A DNA stretch of 62,251 nt from Henriciella litoralis (GTDB lineage: Bacteria > Pseudomonadota > Alphaproteobacteria > Caulobacterales > Hyphomonadaceae): contig NZ_NCSS01000005.1 of the NCBI RefSeq assembly GCF_002088935.1, positions 1-62,251 of the forward strand, given 5' to 3'. Below the pieces are notes generated by a model. The model saw nothing but the letters and a program-made list of their open reading frames with translations, did no database searches and was not told the origin of the DNA. Shown here piece by piece: positions 45,580 through 51,779 of the stretch (position 1 is its first letter; each line of letters starts with the position of its first letter). A program made the position numbers and the translations under genes.

Positions 45580-45604
45580 AACGCCGGTCTCGCAGCTTGG
45601 TTCC
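45580..45604 (-). promoter_or_regulatory. EcfG-type promoter (exact match)
   Basis: On the minus strand: GGAAC (45604-45600), 16-base spacer, CGTT (45583-45580). GGAAC-N16/17-CGTT is the known promoter of alphaproteobacterial GSR sigma factors. It points at the secreted protein gene starting at 45540. Confidence 0.82.
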
Positions 45605-45666
45605 GCTGGAACGTGCCAAGATTAAAGCCCTGTTAGGTTGTTCCTGACGGCGGCTGATTCGTTTGC

Positions 45667-46323
45667 CTATCCGGTGTGGACCAGAACATAGACGAATACC
45701 GAGTAAAGCACGGAAAGCGTTACGAATTTTCCCGCTGCAGCCAACATGAAGGGCCGCAGATCCTGCCAGCTGGTATCCCGGGCAATATTGGCGACTTCTT
45801 CGGCAATTTCACGCGTCACATCATCCATCTTGTGGCCGGCGAGCGACAGAATGATCCGGGTCGTTCGGCCCGTTTCAATCGCTTCGGCTTCTTCCAGGAC
45901 CTGCTTGAAGACGAGGGCCGCGACCGTCTCGCCAATGGCTTTCCGGGGGCGCCAGGAATATTCCCGCAACTTGCTGAGAACCAGCCGGGCTGTCGGAAAG
46001 GTGACAATTGCGTCGCGTAACAGGAAGACGGCAATCAGGACGACGATTACCGCCGAGAAGACACTATGAGAATAAAGGCCAAGGCGATATCCGAGCCATG
46101 CGCCGATCAGCAAGAGCGCCTTGATGAAAACGGATTTCACAAAGGTGGTGATGCTTTGGCGCAGATATTCCTCGGCATGCCCACGGATGCGCTCTCGCGC
46201 ATCGAGGGCGGCCTGATGAATGATTTTCTTTTTCTTGCGATTGACCGCAGTCGTAATCGCCTTGCGGCCAAGGCTCACGCCCGTGGTCAAAGCAGACACG
46301 ACGAGAAAGGCCGCTCTCAGCAT
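45667..46323 (-). CDS. Membrane protein in the stress operon
   Basis: 218-aa protein: an N-terminal hydrophobic segment, a strongly basic stretch (NRKKKK, about residues 28-33), two adjacent transmembrane helices (about 65-108) and a soluble C-terminal region with a final hydrophobic segment. Third gene downstream of the exact EcfG-type promoter at 47179-47203, after a DUF883 and a holin-like gene, so possibly cotranscribed. No family recognised. Confidence 0.7.
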   Translation of the reverse strand: MLRAAFLVVSALTTGVSLGRKAITTAVNRKKKKIIHQAALDARERIRGHAEEYLRQSITTFVKSVFIKALLLIGAWLGYRLGLYSHSVFSAVIVVLIAVFLLRDAIVTFPTARLVLSKLREYSWRPRKAIGETVAALVFKQVLEEAEAIETGRTTRIILSLAGHKMDDVTREIAEEVANIARDTSWQDLRPFMLAAAGKFVTLSVLYSVFVYVLVHTG

Positions 46324-46392
46324 GAGGCAGCCTTTCTGTCATGGATGTATGCCTGACGGCATCTGTGTGATTCGAGGTCGGGCATGCGCCCT

Positions 46393-46791
46393 TTAGATCA
46401 GCTCGTCGATGATCTTTTGCAAGCCTTTCACAGCCTGATCAGGATTGCTGACCACAAAATACCCGGCGGCCAACGCCATGGTGGCGGCCGCAATCGGACG
46501 TTTCTCAACCAGCGAAGCGATCGTGTCGAAAGGCAACTCAGCCAACATATCGGCTGTCGCATTCTCAAACTGGTCCAACTCTTCCTCGGTGGACTTGCCT
46601 GGCTTCAGGAACACCACAGTGCAGATGCAAGCGATGGCCATGAGGATACATGCGACGGTCACCGTCGCCCACAGCAGGCCCATCACTGGAATGAGTGCCA
46701 AAACACCGGCAATCGTTAAAGCCGTAGTGCCGGCGAAGCCAAAAAAGACCGCGCCGGCACCAGCAATAATTCTAAGTTTTGCTACATCCAT
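46393..46791 (-). CDS. Holin-superfamily-like (YqjE-type) membrane protein
   Basis: 132-aa protein with two long N-terminal transmembrane helices (about residues 8-35 and 37-62) joined tightly, then a charged region and a C-terminal amphipathic segment. Position just behind a DUF883 (YqjD/ElaB-like) gene mirrors the enterobacterial yqjD-yqjE pair, where YqjE belongs to the holin-X-like group. The assignment is from context and topology. Confidence 0.62.
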   Translation of the reverse strand: MDVAKLRIIAGAGAVFFGFAGTTALTIAGVLALIPVMGLLWATVTVACILMAIACICTVVFLKPGKSTEEELDQFENATADMLAELPFDTIASLVEKRPIAAATMALAAGYFVVSNPDQAVKGLQKIIDELI

Positions 46792-46800
46792 CGTAGGGGG

Positions 46801-47142
46801 CTACTTACGCAGCGCCGCGATCAATACGCCGGTACCGAACGCGATGCCGACGGCTGCGAGTGGGTTTTCGCGAACTTTCGTTTCAACGAAATCCTTGGCA
46901 TTGCCAGCTTCCTTGGATGCCTTCGAAGCGTAATCTTTCGATTTTTCGACGCCTTTCGAGATTTCCTGGCTCGAACGGCCCTTGATGTATTTGCCGGAAT
47001 TATTGGCAAACGACTGAAGGTCCGAGCGCAGCTGGGAAATATCTTCTTTCAGCGCGTCATAGTCGGAAGAGGCTGCTTTTGCTGCTGATTCTGTCAATTT
47101 GATAGATCCATTCGTTTTTGAGGCAGATGTGCGAGTTGCCAT
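46801..47142 (-). CDS. DUF883 (YqjD/ElaB/CsbD-like) membrane-anchored protein
   Basis: 113-aa protein with a long helical, Ser/Lys-rich body and a C-terminal transmembrane anchor preceded by VRENPLAAVGIAFGTGVLIAAL. This ENPxxAV..G.GxxxG tail is the DUF883 hallmark; in E. coli such proteins attach inactive ribosomes to the membrane in stationary phase. GGAG lies eight bases before the ATG at 47142; an exact EcfG-type promoter is 37 bases upstream. Confidence 0.85.
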   Translation of the reverse strand: MATRTSASKTNGSIKLTESAAKAASSDYDALKEDISQLRSDLQSFANNSGKYIKGRSSQEISKGVEKSKDYASKASKEAGNAKDFVETKVRENPLAAVGIAFGTGVLIAALRK

Positions 47143-47178
47143 TGTGAAACTCCATTCATGTCGTAAATTCAACTAATC

Positions 47179-47203
47179 AACGGCGCGCGCTTGCAATTGT
47201 TCC
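47179..47203 (-). promoter_or_regulatory. EcfG-type promoter (exact match)
   Basis: Minus strand: GGAAC (47203-47199), 16 bases, CGTT (47182-47179). It drives the DUF883 / holin-like / membrane protein operon. The site lies in the 126-bp divergent gap shared with the Crp/Fnr-type gene. Confidence 0.85.
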
Positions 47204-47268
47204 AGATTAGGTTGGATTGATGCGCAGGCGTGCGTAAATTTTGTATCGCCGACAGGGTTGAGGGAGCG

Positions 47269-48045
47269 ATGAGCGTGTTCAAGAGAAGATTGGCGCAGTA
47301 TGCGCAGCTCGGAGAAGACGCTTGGTCGCTTTTCTACGAGCTGGACCAGCAGGAAGAAGTTTACAGGGCCGGCGAAGACCTGATCCAGGCAGGGGAGGAA
47401 ACCAACAGGGTCTTCATCCTGCAGAGTGGCTGGGCCATTCGCTATCGTCTGCTGGAGGATGGCCGTCGTCAGATCGTCAATTTCATGTTGCCAGGTGACG
47501 TGTTTGACCTTCAGGCCCTTGCAGACCTTGAAGCGGATCATTCAGTGACGGCCATCACCGATTGTCACGTCGCCGTGATTGCTTCCAGGCCCTTCATAGA
47601 GATGCTGCAGCAATCAGCGAGACTGGCATCTGCGTTCTGGTGGTCTGCTGTCCAGGAAGAGTCGATCCTGCGCGAACAGATTGTGCGGATCGGGCGGCGC
47701 TCGGCGAGAGAACGCATCGGCCACATGCTGCTGGAACTGCATCGGCGATATGTTGGCGCGACGGGAGAGGATGTTGATCAGCTCACCATGCCTCTGACGC
47801 GTGCGGATATTGCCGACGCGCTCGGTCTCACACCCGTCCACGTCTCGCGAACCATGTCTGCAATGCGCCGGTCAGGCCTGATAGCTGAGGATCGAGGCGG
47901 CGAAGTTACGCTGCTTGATCGCGAGCGCCTGATGCGTCTGTCCTTCTTCGATATCGACTACCTGCATTTGAAAAAAATAAATCTTCTCAACCCGGAAGCA
48001 CGTTCAAACGGCCAAGATAAAATTCAGCGGGCTAATCTAGATTAA
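47269..48045 (+). CDS. Crp/Fnr-family transcription regulator
   Basis: 258-aa regulator: a cyclic-nucleotide-binding-type sensor domain (about residues 20-135, with LPGDVFDLQAL) and a C-terminal winged helix with recognition segment LTRADIADALGLTPVHVSRTMSAMRRSGLI. No Fnr-type N-terminal Cys cluster is present, so direct iron-sulfur oxygen sensing is unlikely. The ligand is unknown. AGGGAG is very close to the ATG at 47269. It is divergent from the DUF883 operon and upstream of the sigma-like gene. Confidence 0.9.
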   Translation: MSVFKRRLAQYAQLGEDAWSLFYELDQQEEVYRAGEDLIQAGEETNRVFILQSGWAIRYRLLEDGRRQIVNFMLPGDVFDLQALADLEADHSVTAITDCHVAVIASRPFIEMLQQSARLASAFWWSAVQEESILREQIVRIGRRSARERIGHMLLELHRRYVGATGEDVDQLTMPLTRADIADALGLTPVHVSRTMSAMRRSGLIAEDRGGEVTLLDRERLMRLSFFDIDYLHLKKINLLNPEARSNGQDKIQRANLD

Positions 48046-48065
48046 TGCTAGCGCCGTCATTGAAT

Positions 48066-48071
48066 TATAAT
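48066..48071 (+). promoter_or_regulatory. Candidate -10 element before the sigma-like gene
   Basis: A perfect TATAAT lies 33 bases before the TTG start at 48105. The -35 region 17 bases upstream (TAATGC) is poor, so an activator may be needed; the adjacent Crp/Fnr-type regulator is one possibility. No EcfG-type motif is present here. Confidence 0.4.
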
Positions 48072-48104
48072 AACTGAGTTTTTGATCAGTACGCGATTCC
48101 TTCT

Positions 48105-48548
48105 TTGACAGACCTTTCTACCAATTCTGGATCGCTGCTTCGTCGGCTGCGTCGTCTCGGCTTGATCCTGACCGGCGATCAGACACTGGCAGATGGCATC
48201 CTGGAAGCGGCCTTCCTGCGCGCCAGACCGGCGGTGCAGGCGCAGCGGAATATCTCTCCTCAGGACATCTTCAAACTGGCTTTTGATGCCTTCGATGACG
48301 CGATCCATCGCAAGGGCGTGGTTGTGATCCTGACGACATCGCGTGATGAGGATGGCTCGCTGAACGGTCGTGTCCGTAGTCTGACTTACGTTGAGCGGGT
48401 CGCTGTCGCGTTGATCCTTGTAGAGGACATGTCGCCACATGATGCGATGGTCCTGTCTGGACGACCGTCGCAGATTTTGGAGAATTCGCTCAATTCTGCT
48501 ATCAAAAAACTGGATGGAATCAGGGCCTCAGGGACCAATGGATACTAA
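48105..48548 (+). CDS. Receiver-less PhyR-like sigma-like domain protein
   Basis: A 147-aa protein resembling the N-terminal sigma-like half of PhyR, or a degenerate ECF sigma factor. LLRRLRRLGLILTGDQ aligns with PhyR FLRRYARALTGSQ (sigma-2-like). LTYVERVAVALILVEDMSP with ILENSLNSAIKKLDGI aligns with LAPIERQAFLLTALEGFQV with VEQLIAKAHTDIEA (sigma-4-like). It ends where PhyR's receiver domain would begin. The start is TTG at 48105 with no good alternative. It overlaps a 61-aa gene by 11 bases and lies 1.5 kb from phyR. Whether it binds NepR-type proteins or DNA cannot be told. Confidence 0.68.
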   Translation: MTDLSTNSGSLLRRLRRLGLILTGDQTLADGILEAAFLRARPAVQAQRNISPQDIFKLAFDAFDDAIHRKGVVVILTTSRDEDGSLNGRVRSLTYVERVAVALILVEDMSPHDAMVLSGRPSQILENSLNSAIKKLDGIRASGTNGY

Positions 48549-48723
48549 TAAGAAAGATGTCAGTAAGCTAAAGCGCGTGCTGTCCGAAATTCAACTTTCT
48601 TCGCCGGATACCGGCCTCGAGAAAGCCTGGAAGGCGTTGGGCGAGATAGAGCCGATGGAGCCGGCCACTCAAAGTGAAGAGCTGGCAAAAGCAAAAGATA
48701 CGCCGGATCTGTCGAAATCCTGA
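48538..48723 (+). CDS. Small protein coupled to the sigma-like gene
   Basis: 61-aa charged protein starting at the ATG at 48538, overlapping the stop of the sigma-like gene by 11 bases. The central helix SKLKRVLSEIQLSSPDTGLE is faintly like the NepR core (LRRLYDDVTSEPVPDEFLSL), with the same LxR(V/L) start and a following Pro-Asp. A NepR-like partner role is a guess. It ends 18 bases before the convergent dehydrogenase stop. Confidence 0.55.
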   Translation: MDTNKKDVSKLKRVLSEIQLSSPDTGLEKAWKALGEIEPMEPATQSEELAKAKDTPDLSKS

Positions 48724-48741
48724 ATGTGGGGCAGGGGGCTT

Positions 48742-49968
48742 TTAGTCAAACAGGCCCTGGCTATTTGCAATCGCATCAAGATCGCGCAAGGCATAGACCG
48801 TCGCGGCAAGACGCCAGTCGCCTTCACATTCAGCCAGCGTTGCCGCGGCTGATCCTGCAGCAGTCGCCAGCCGGTCTTCCCACATTGCCTGCATGTCGAT
48901 CTTGTCGCTGTCTTCTGTGCGCCGGTCCTTCATCCATTCAAGATAGGATGCGGCCACGCCGCCTGCGTTGAACAGAATATCCGGACCAACGGCAATGCTT
49001 CGGCTTTTCAAAACATCGTCTGCATCTGGATTGACTGCGGCATTGGCGATCTCGAGCAGGAATTTGCAGTTGAGATTTGTCGCATTGTCGGTGCGCACGG
49101 CATCGGACATCGCAGCCAGGCACAGTATATCGCAATCGACAGATAGAATGGCCTCAGACGCGTCACTGTAGTTAAGGCCTCCATCGCGTTTCTGGCTGGC
49201 GATGTCTTCGATATCCAGGCCCTTGGGATCAGTTATTGTGCCGCTGCTATCGGCCATGGCAACAATGGTTGCGCCAGCTGCCGCCGCATCTTCAGCAAAT
49301 TCCATCCCGGCTTTACCCATACCCTGAACGGCAATCCGACTGTTTTGCAGATCCAGGCCAAGGTCGTTCTGGAGGTGTTTAAGGATGAAAACCGCACCGC
49401 GACCCGTTGCGCCCTTGCGAAGCGTAATCCCGCCCGCGTCTTGCGGTTTTCCAGTGACGGCGCCCTTCGCGTCTTCATCATCCATTGAGCGTTGTAGCCC
49501 TGCGATCAACGCTTCCATATCATCCGGGGTCGTCGCCACGTCAGGGGCTGCTATATCGTGATCGGGCCGAAGCGTGTCTGCAAACAAATCGCCATACGCA
49601 TCGGCCAGCTGATGGCGCTCATTCTGTGAGAGGGTCGCGGGATCAACCCGAACCGCGCCCTTGGCTCCGCCGAACGGCAAGTCCAGAAGGGCGCACTTCA
49701 ATGTCATCAGCAGACCGAGGCAGTTGATCTCATCGGCATTCGCGTGTGGCGAAAAACGTATGCCGCCTTTTGTCGGGCCCTTGAGGGAGTTGTACCGGCA
49801 GCGCCACGACTGGAAATACTCCAGCTCGCCATCATCCTTTTTGAGCGTCAGTTCGCGCTCGATCAGATCGGAGGGGAGGGAGAGAAGTCGCCGGATTTTT
49901 GAGAGATCATTGTCCGCATCAACCGCGCGGTCCAAGCGATAAAGGGCGCCCTGAAGATAGTTAGACAT
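48742..49968 (-). CDS. Glutamate/Leu/Phe/Val dehydrogenase family enzyme
   Basis: 408-aa amino acid dehydrogenase. The substrate domain has KGPTKGGIRFSP and the catalytic-Lys segment LPFGGAKGAVRVDP (about residues 105-118); the NAD(P)-binding domain has AVQGMGKAGMEFAEDAAAAGA. Glutamate is the most likely substrate but unproven. Of two adjacent ATGs (49971, 49968) the second has the better GGGAAG spacing. It is downstream of phyR on the same strand. Confidence 0.9.
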   Translation of the reverse strand: MSNYLQGALYRLDRAVDADNDLSKIRRLLSLPSDLIERELTLKKDDGELEYFQSWRCRYNSLKGPTKGGIRFSPHANADEINCLGLLMTLKCALLDLPFGGAKGAVRVDPATLSQNERHQLADAYGDLFADTLRPDHDIAAPDVATTPDDMEALIAGLQRSMDDEDAKGAVTGKPQDAGGITLRKGATGRGAVFILKHLQNDLGLDLQNSRIAVQGMGKAGMEFAEDAAAAGATIVAMADSSGTITDPKGLDIEDIASQKRDGGLNYSDASEAILSVDCDILCLAAMSDAVRTDNATNLNCKFLLEIANAAVNPDADDVLKSRSIAVGPDILFNAGGVAASYLEWMKDRRTEDSDKIDMQAMWEDRLATAAGSAAATLAECEGDWRLAATVYALRDLDAIANSQGLFD

Positions 49969-49994
49969 CATGACTTCCCGGTGCGGGCATGGAA

Positions 49995-50020
49995 ATGCCG
50001 CCGGACATGTCCGGCGGCAT
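49995..50020. terminator. 26-bp perfect palindrome between phyR and the dehydrogenase gene
   Basis: ATGCCGCCGGACA (49995-50007) followed by its exact complement (50008-50020). It lies eight bases after the phyR stop on the minus strand and just before the dehydrogenase start. No T tract follows, so it could be a processing or stability element, an attenuator or a protein-binding dyad. Confidence 0.6.
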
Positions 50021-50028
50021 CCTGAAAT

Positions 50029-50820
50029 TTATTCGGCGGCAACCGACTCCGAAGACGGGTGGAAGAACAGCGCCTGGCCGATGGCGGCCTTTACTGTGTT
50101 TTCCTGGAAAGGTTTCGGGATGAGATAGGTCGGCTCTGGCCGTTCACCCGTGAGAAGCCGTTCCGGGAACGCCGTGATAAAGATGATCGGAACATCAAGC
50201 TCTTCGAGAATCTCGTGCGCGGCATCAATGCCCGAGGAGTTATCTGCAAGCTGGATGTCACACAGGATCAGGCCGGGCGGATTGGCGCGTGCCATCGCAA
50301 CGGCTTCAGTGTGCGTCGTTGCGTTTCCGATAACTTCATGACCGAGTTCTTCGACAAGGCTTTCCAGATCGGCAGCGATAATCGGCTCATCTTCGATGAT
50401 GAGAACCTTGGTAGACAAGGTCGCTTCGATGTCGGTGTGAGCCTTCGCGATAAGCTGCTCGACCTCTTCGGAGGTTTTACCGAGAATTGTAGCCGCTTCG
50501 CTGACCTGAAAGCCCTCAAGCGCGGTCAGAAGAAACGCCTGGCGCTCAATCGGCGCGAGCGCTTGCAGACGGCTCTCTGGACTGGCGGCTGAATCCTCCG
50601 CGCGTTCCAGGCGGGCGCCTGTCGATCCCCAGATCGCATGGAAAAACCGATACAACGCCTGACGGGGTGGCAGATCACGACTGACTTGCGTCGGATCCTC
50701 TGCCAGCGCTGTCAGTGATGCTCGAATATACGAATCGCCACTCGCCTGGCTTCCCGTCAACGCGCGCGCGTAGCGCCGGAGAAAAGGCAGGTGTGGACCG
50801 AACTGTTCGACAAGACTCAT
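50029..50820 (-). CDS. phyR: General stress response regulator PhyR
   Basis: 263-aa PhyR. Residues 1-125 are the sigma-like domain that, once exposed, captures the anti-sigma factor NepR; residues 138-255 are a receiver domain. The phospho-acceptor is Asp188 (LILCDIQLAD), with acidic residues 143-145 (EDE), Thr216 (FITAFPERLLTG) and Lys236 (IPKPF), the FATGUY-type receiver pattern. The start at 50820 (MSLVEQFGPH) follows GAGGGAAATTA; the open frame begins 105 bases earlier. It is divergent from nepR-ecfG, the standard GSR layout. Confidence 0.95.
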   Translation of the reverse strand: MSLVEQFGPHLPFLRRYARALTGSQASGDSYIRASLTALAEDPTQVSRDLPPRQALYRFFHAIWGSTGARLERAEDSAASPESRLQALAPIERQAFLLTALEGFQVSEAATILGKTSEEVEQLIAKAHTDIEATLSTKVLIIEDEPIIAADLESLVEELGHEVIGNATTHTEAVAMARANPPGLILCDIQLADNSSGIDAAHEILEELDVPIIFITAFPERLLTGERPEPTYLIPKPFQENTVKAAIGQALFFHPSSESVAAE

Positions 50821-50852
50821 TAATTTCCCTCGCAGATTGGCGTCTGACCTAT

Positions 50853-50877
50853 AACTTGTGTTGAATCGAAAAGTTGC
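50853..50877 (-). promoter_or_regulatory. EcfG-like promoter candidate of phyR
   Basis: Minus strand: GCAAC (50877-50873), 16 bases, AGTT (50856-50853); two mismatches to GGAAC-N16-CGTT. It lies 33 bases before the phyR start. Autoregulation of phyR by its sigma factor is common in this system, which supports the call. Confidence 0.45.
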
Positions 50878-50905
50878 AACCAAATGAAAAAAAACTCTGT
50901 GCGTT

Positions 50906-50930
50906 GGAACTTTCCATCTCCGCACGTCTT
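50906..50930 (+). promoter_or_regulatory. Weak EcfG-like element before nepR-ecfG
   Basis: GGAAC at 50906-50910 is exact, but the -10 is imperfect: CGTC follows after 14 bases, or TCTT after 16. It sits 58 bases before the nepR start, where an autoregulatory promoter is expected. A non-standard spacing or a different promoter remains possible. Confidence 0.35.
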
Positions 50931-50967
50931 ATCATTTGTTCAAGACACGGCTGCTACCCGGGGAAAT

Positions 50968-51168
50968 ATGAGCTATAAAGCGAGTTACTCAGATATGAAT
51001 CAAAAGCCAGACGCCGATGCGGACGAGGGCCGCTCGCGCAAGTTGCGCCAAAAACGGATCGGCGACCAACTTCGTCGGCTGTATGACGACGTGACCAGCG
51101 AACCAGTGCCAGACGAGTTTCTGAGCCTGCTGGAACAAGCCGACAATTCTTCGAAAAACAAGAAATAG
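50968..51168 (+). CDS. nepR: Anti-sigma factor NepR
   Basis: 66-aa NepR, which holds EcfG inactive until phosphorylated PhyR takes it away. The conserved core is LRQKRIGDQLRRLYDDVTSE with PVPDEFLSLLEQ (about residues 28-58). The ATG at 50968 has GGGGAA close by; a second ATG at 50995 would still keep the core. It is followed nine bases later by ecfG. Confidence 0.94.
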   Translation: MSYKASYSDMNQKPDADADEGRSRKLRQKRIGDQLRRLYDDVTSEPVPDEFLSLLEQADNSSKNKK

Positions 51169-51176
51169 AGACTGTT

Positions 51177-51779
51177 TTGACAACGCCGACCATAGACGAT
51201 CAGGCCTTCAAAACAGAACTTGCCAGCCTGATTCCCCATCTTCGCGCATTTGCGCGCAGCCTTTGTGGCAACGCCACAGCCGCCGATGACCTGGCCCAGG
51301 AAGCCATGCTGAAAGCGTGGAAAGCCCGCGCCAGCTATCAGGCCGGTACCAATCTGAAAGCCTGGACCTTCACGATCCTGCGCAACCTGTTCTATTCCGA
51401 AAAGCGCCGCAGCTGGCGTCGTCAGCAACTCGACCCGGAAGTTGCAGAAGCGACACTGGTGTCGAACGATGATCCGTCATCAGCCATGGACTTGCTCGCC
51501 CTGAGAACCGGTCTGGCCGTGCTTCCGGAAGACCAGCGAGAAGCGCTGATTCTGGTCGGGGCAGGCGGACTGTCTTACGAGGAAACCGCCGAGATTTGCG
51601 GGTGCGCCGTGGGAACGATCAAGAGCCGCGTCAGCCGTGCACGCAAGGCACTTGCCGAGATTGTAGAGAACACGAAATCTGGCTTTGCAGGCGACGGCAC
51701 ATTGCGTGCTTCAGAAGCGTTCGACGATATCATGAAGCAGGCCGACGAGCTTTCGCGTGGACAACCGGCAGACGTCTGA
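51177..51779 (+). CDS. ecfG: General stress response sigma factor EcfG
   Basis: 200-aa ECF sigma factor of the EcfG group, which directs RNA polymerase to GGAAC-N16-CGTT promoters. Sigma-2 has LAQEAMLKAWKARASYQAGT (about residues 42-60); sigma-4 has LPEDQREALILVGAGGLSYEE and the helix-turn-helix CAVGTIKSRVSRARKAL. The start codon is TTG at 51177. It overlaps the downstream kinase gene by 23 bases. Confidence 0.95.
   Translation: MTTPTIDDQAFKTELASLIPHLRAFARSLCGNATAADDLAQEAMLKAWKARASYQAGTNLKAWTFTILRNLFYSEKRRSWRRQQLDPEVAEATLVSNDDPSSAMDLLALRTGLAVLPEDQREALILVGAGGLSYEETAEICGCAVGTIKSRVSRARKALAEIVENTKSGFAGDGTLRASEAFDDIMKQADELSRGQPADV

Noticed and set aside
47143..47268. A Crp/Fnr binding site in front of the Crp/Fnr-type gene
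   Set aside because: I found no TTGAT-N4-ATCAA or TGTGA-N6-TCACA dyad; only the EcfG-type site is clear.
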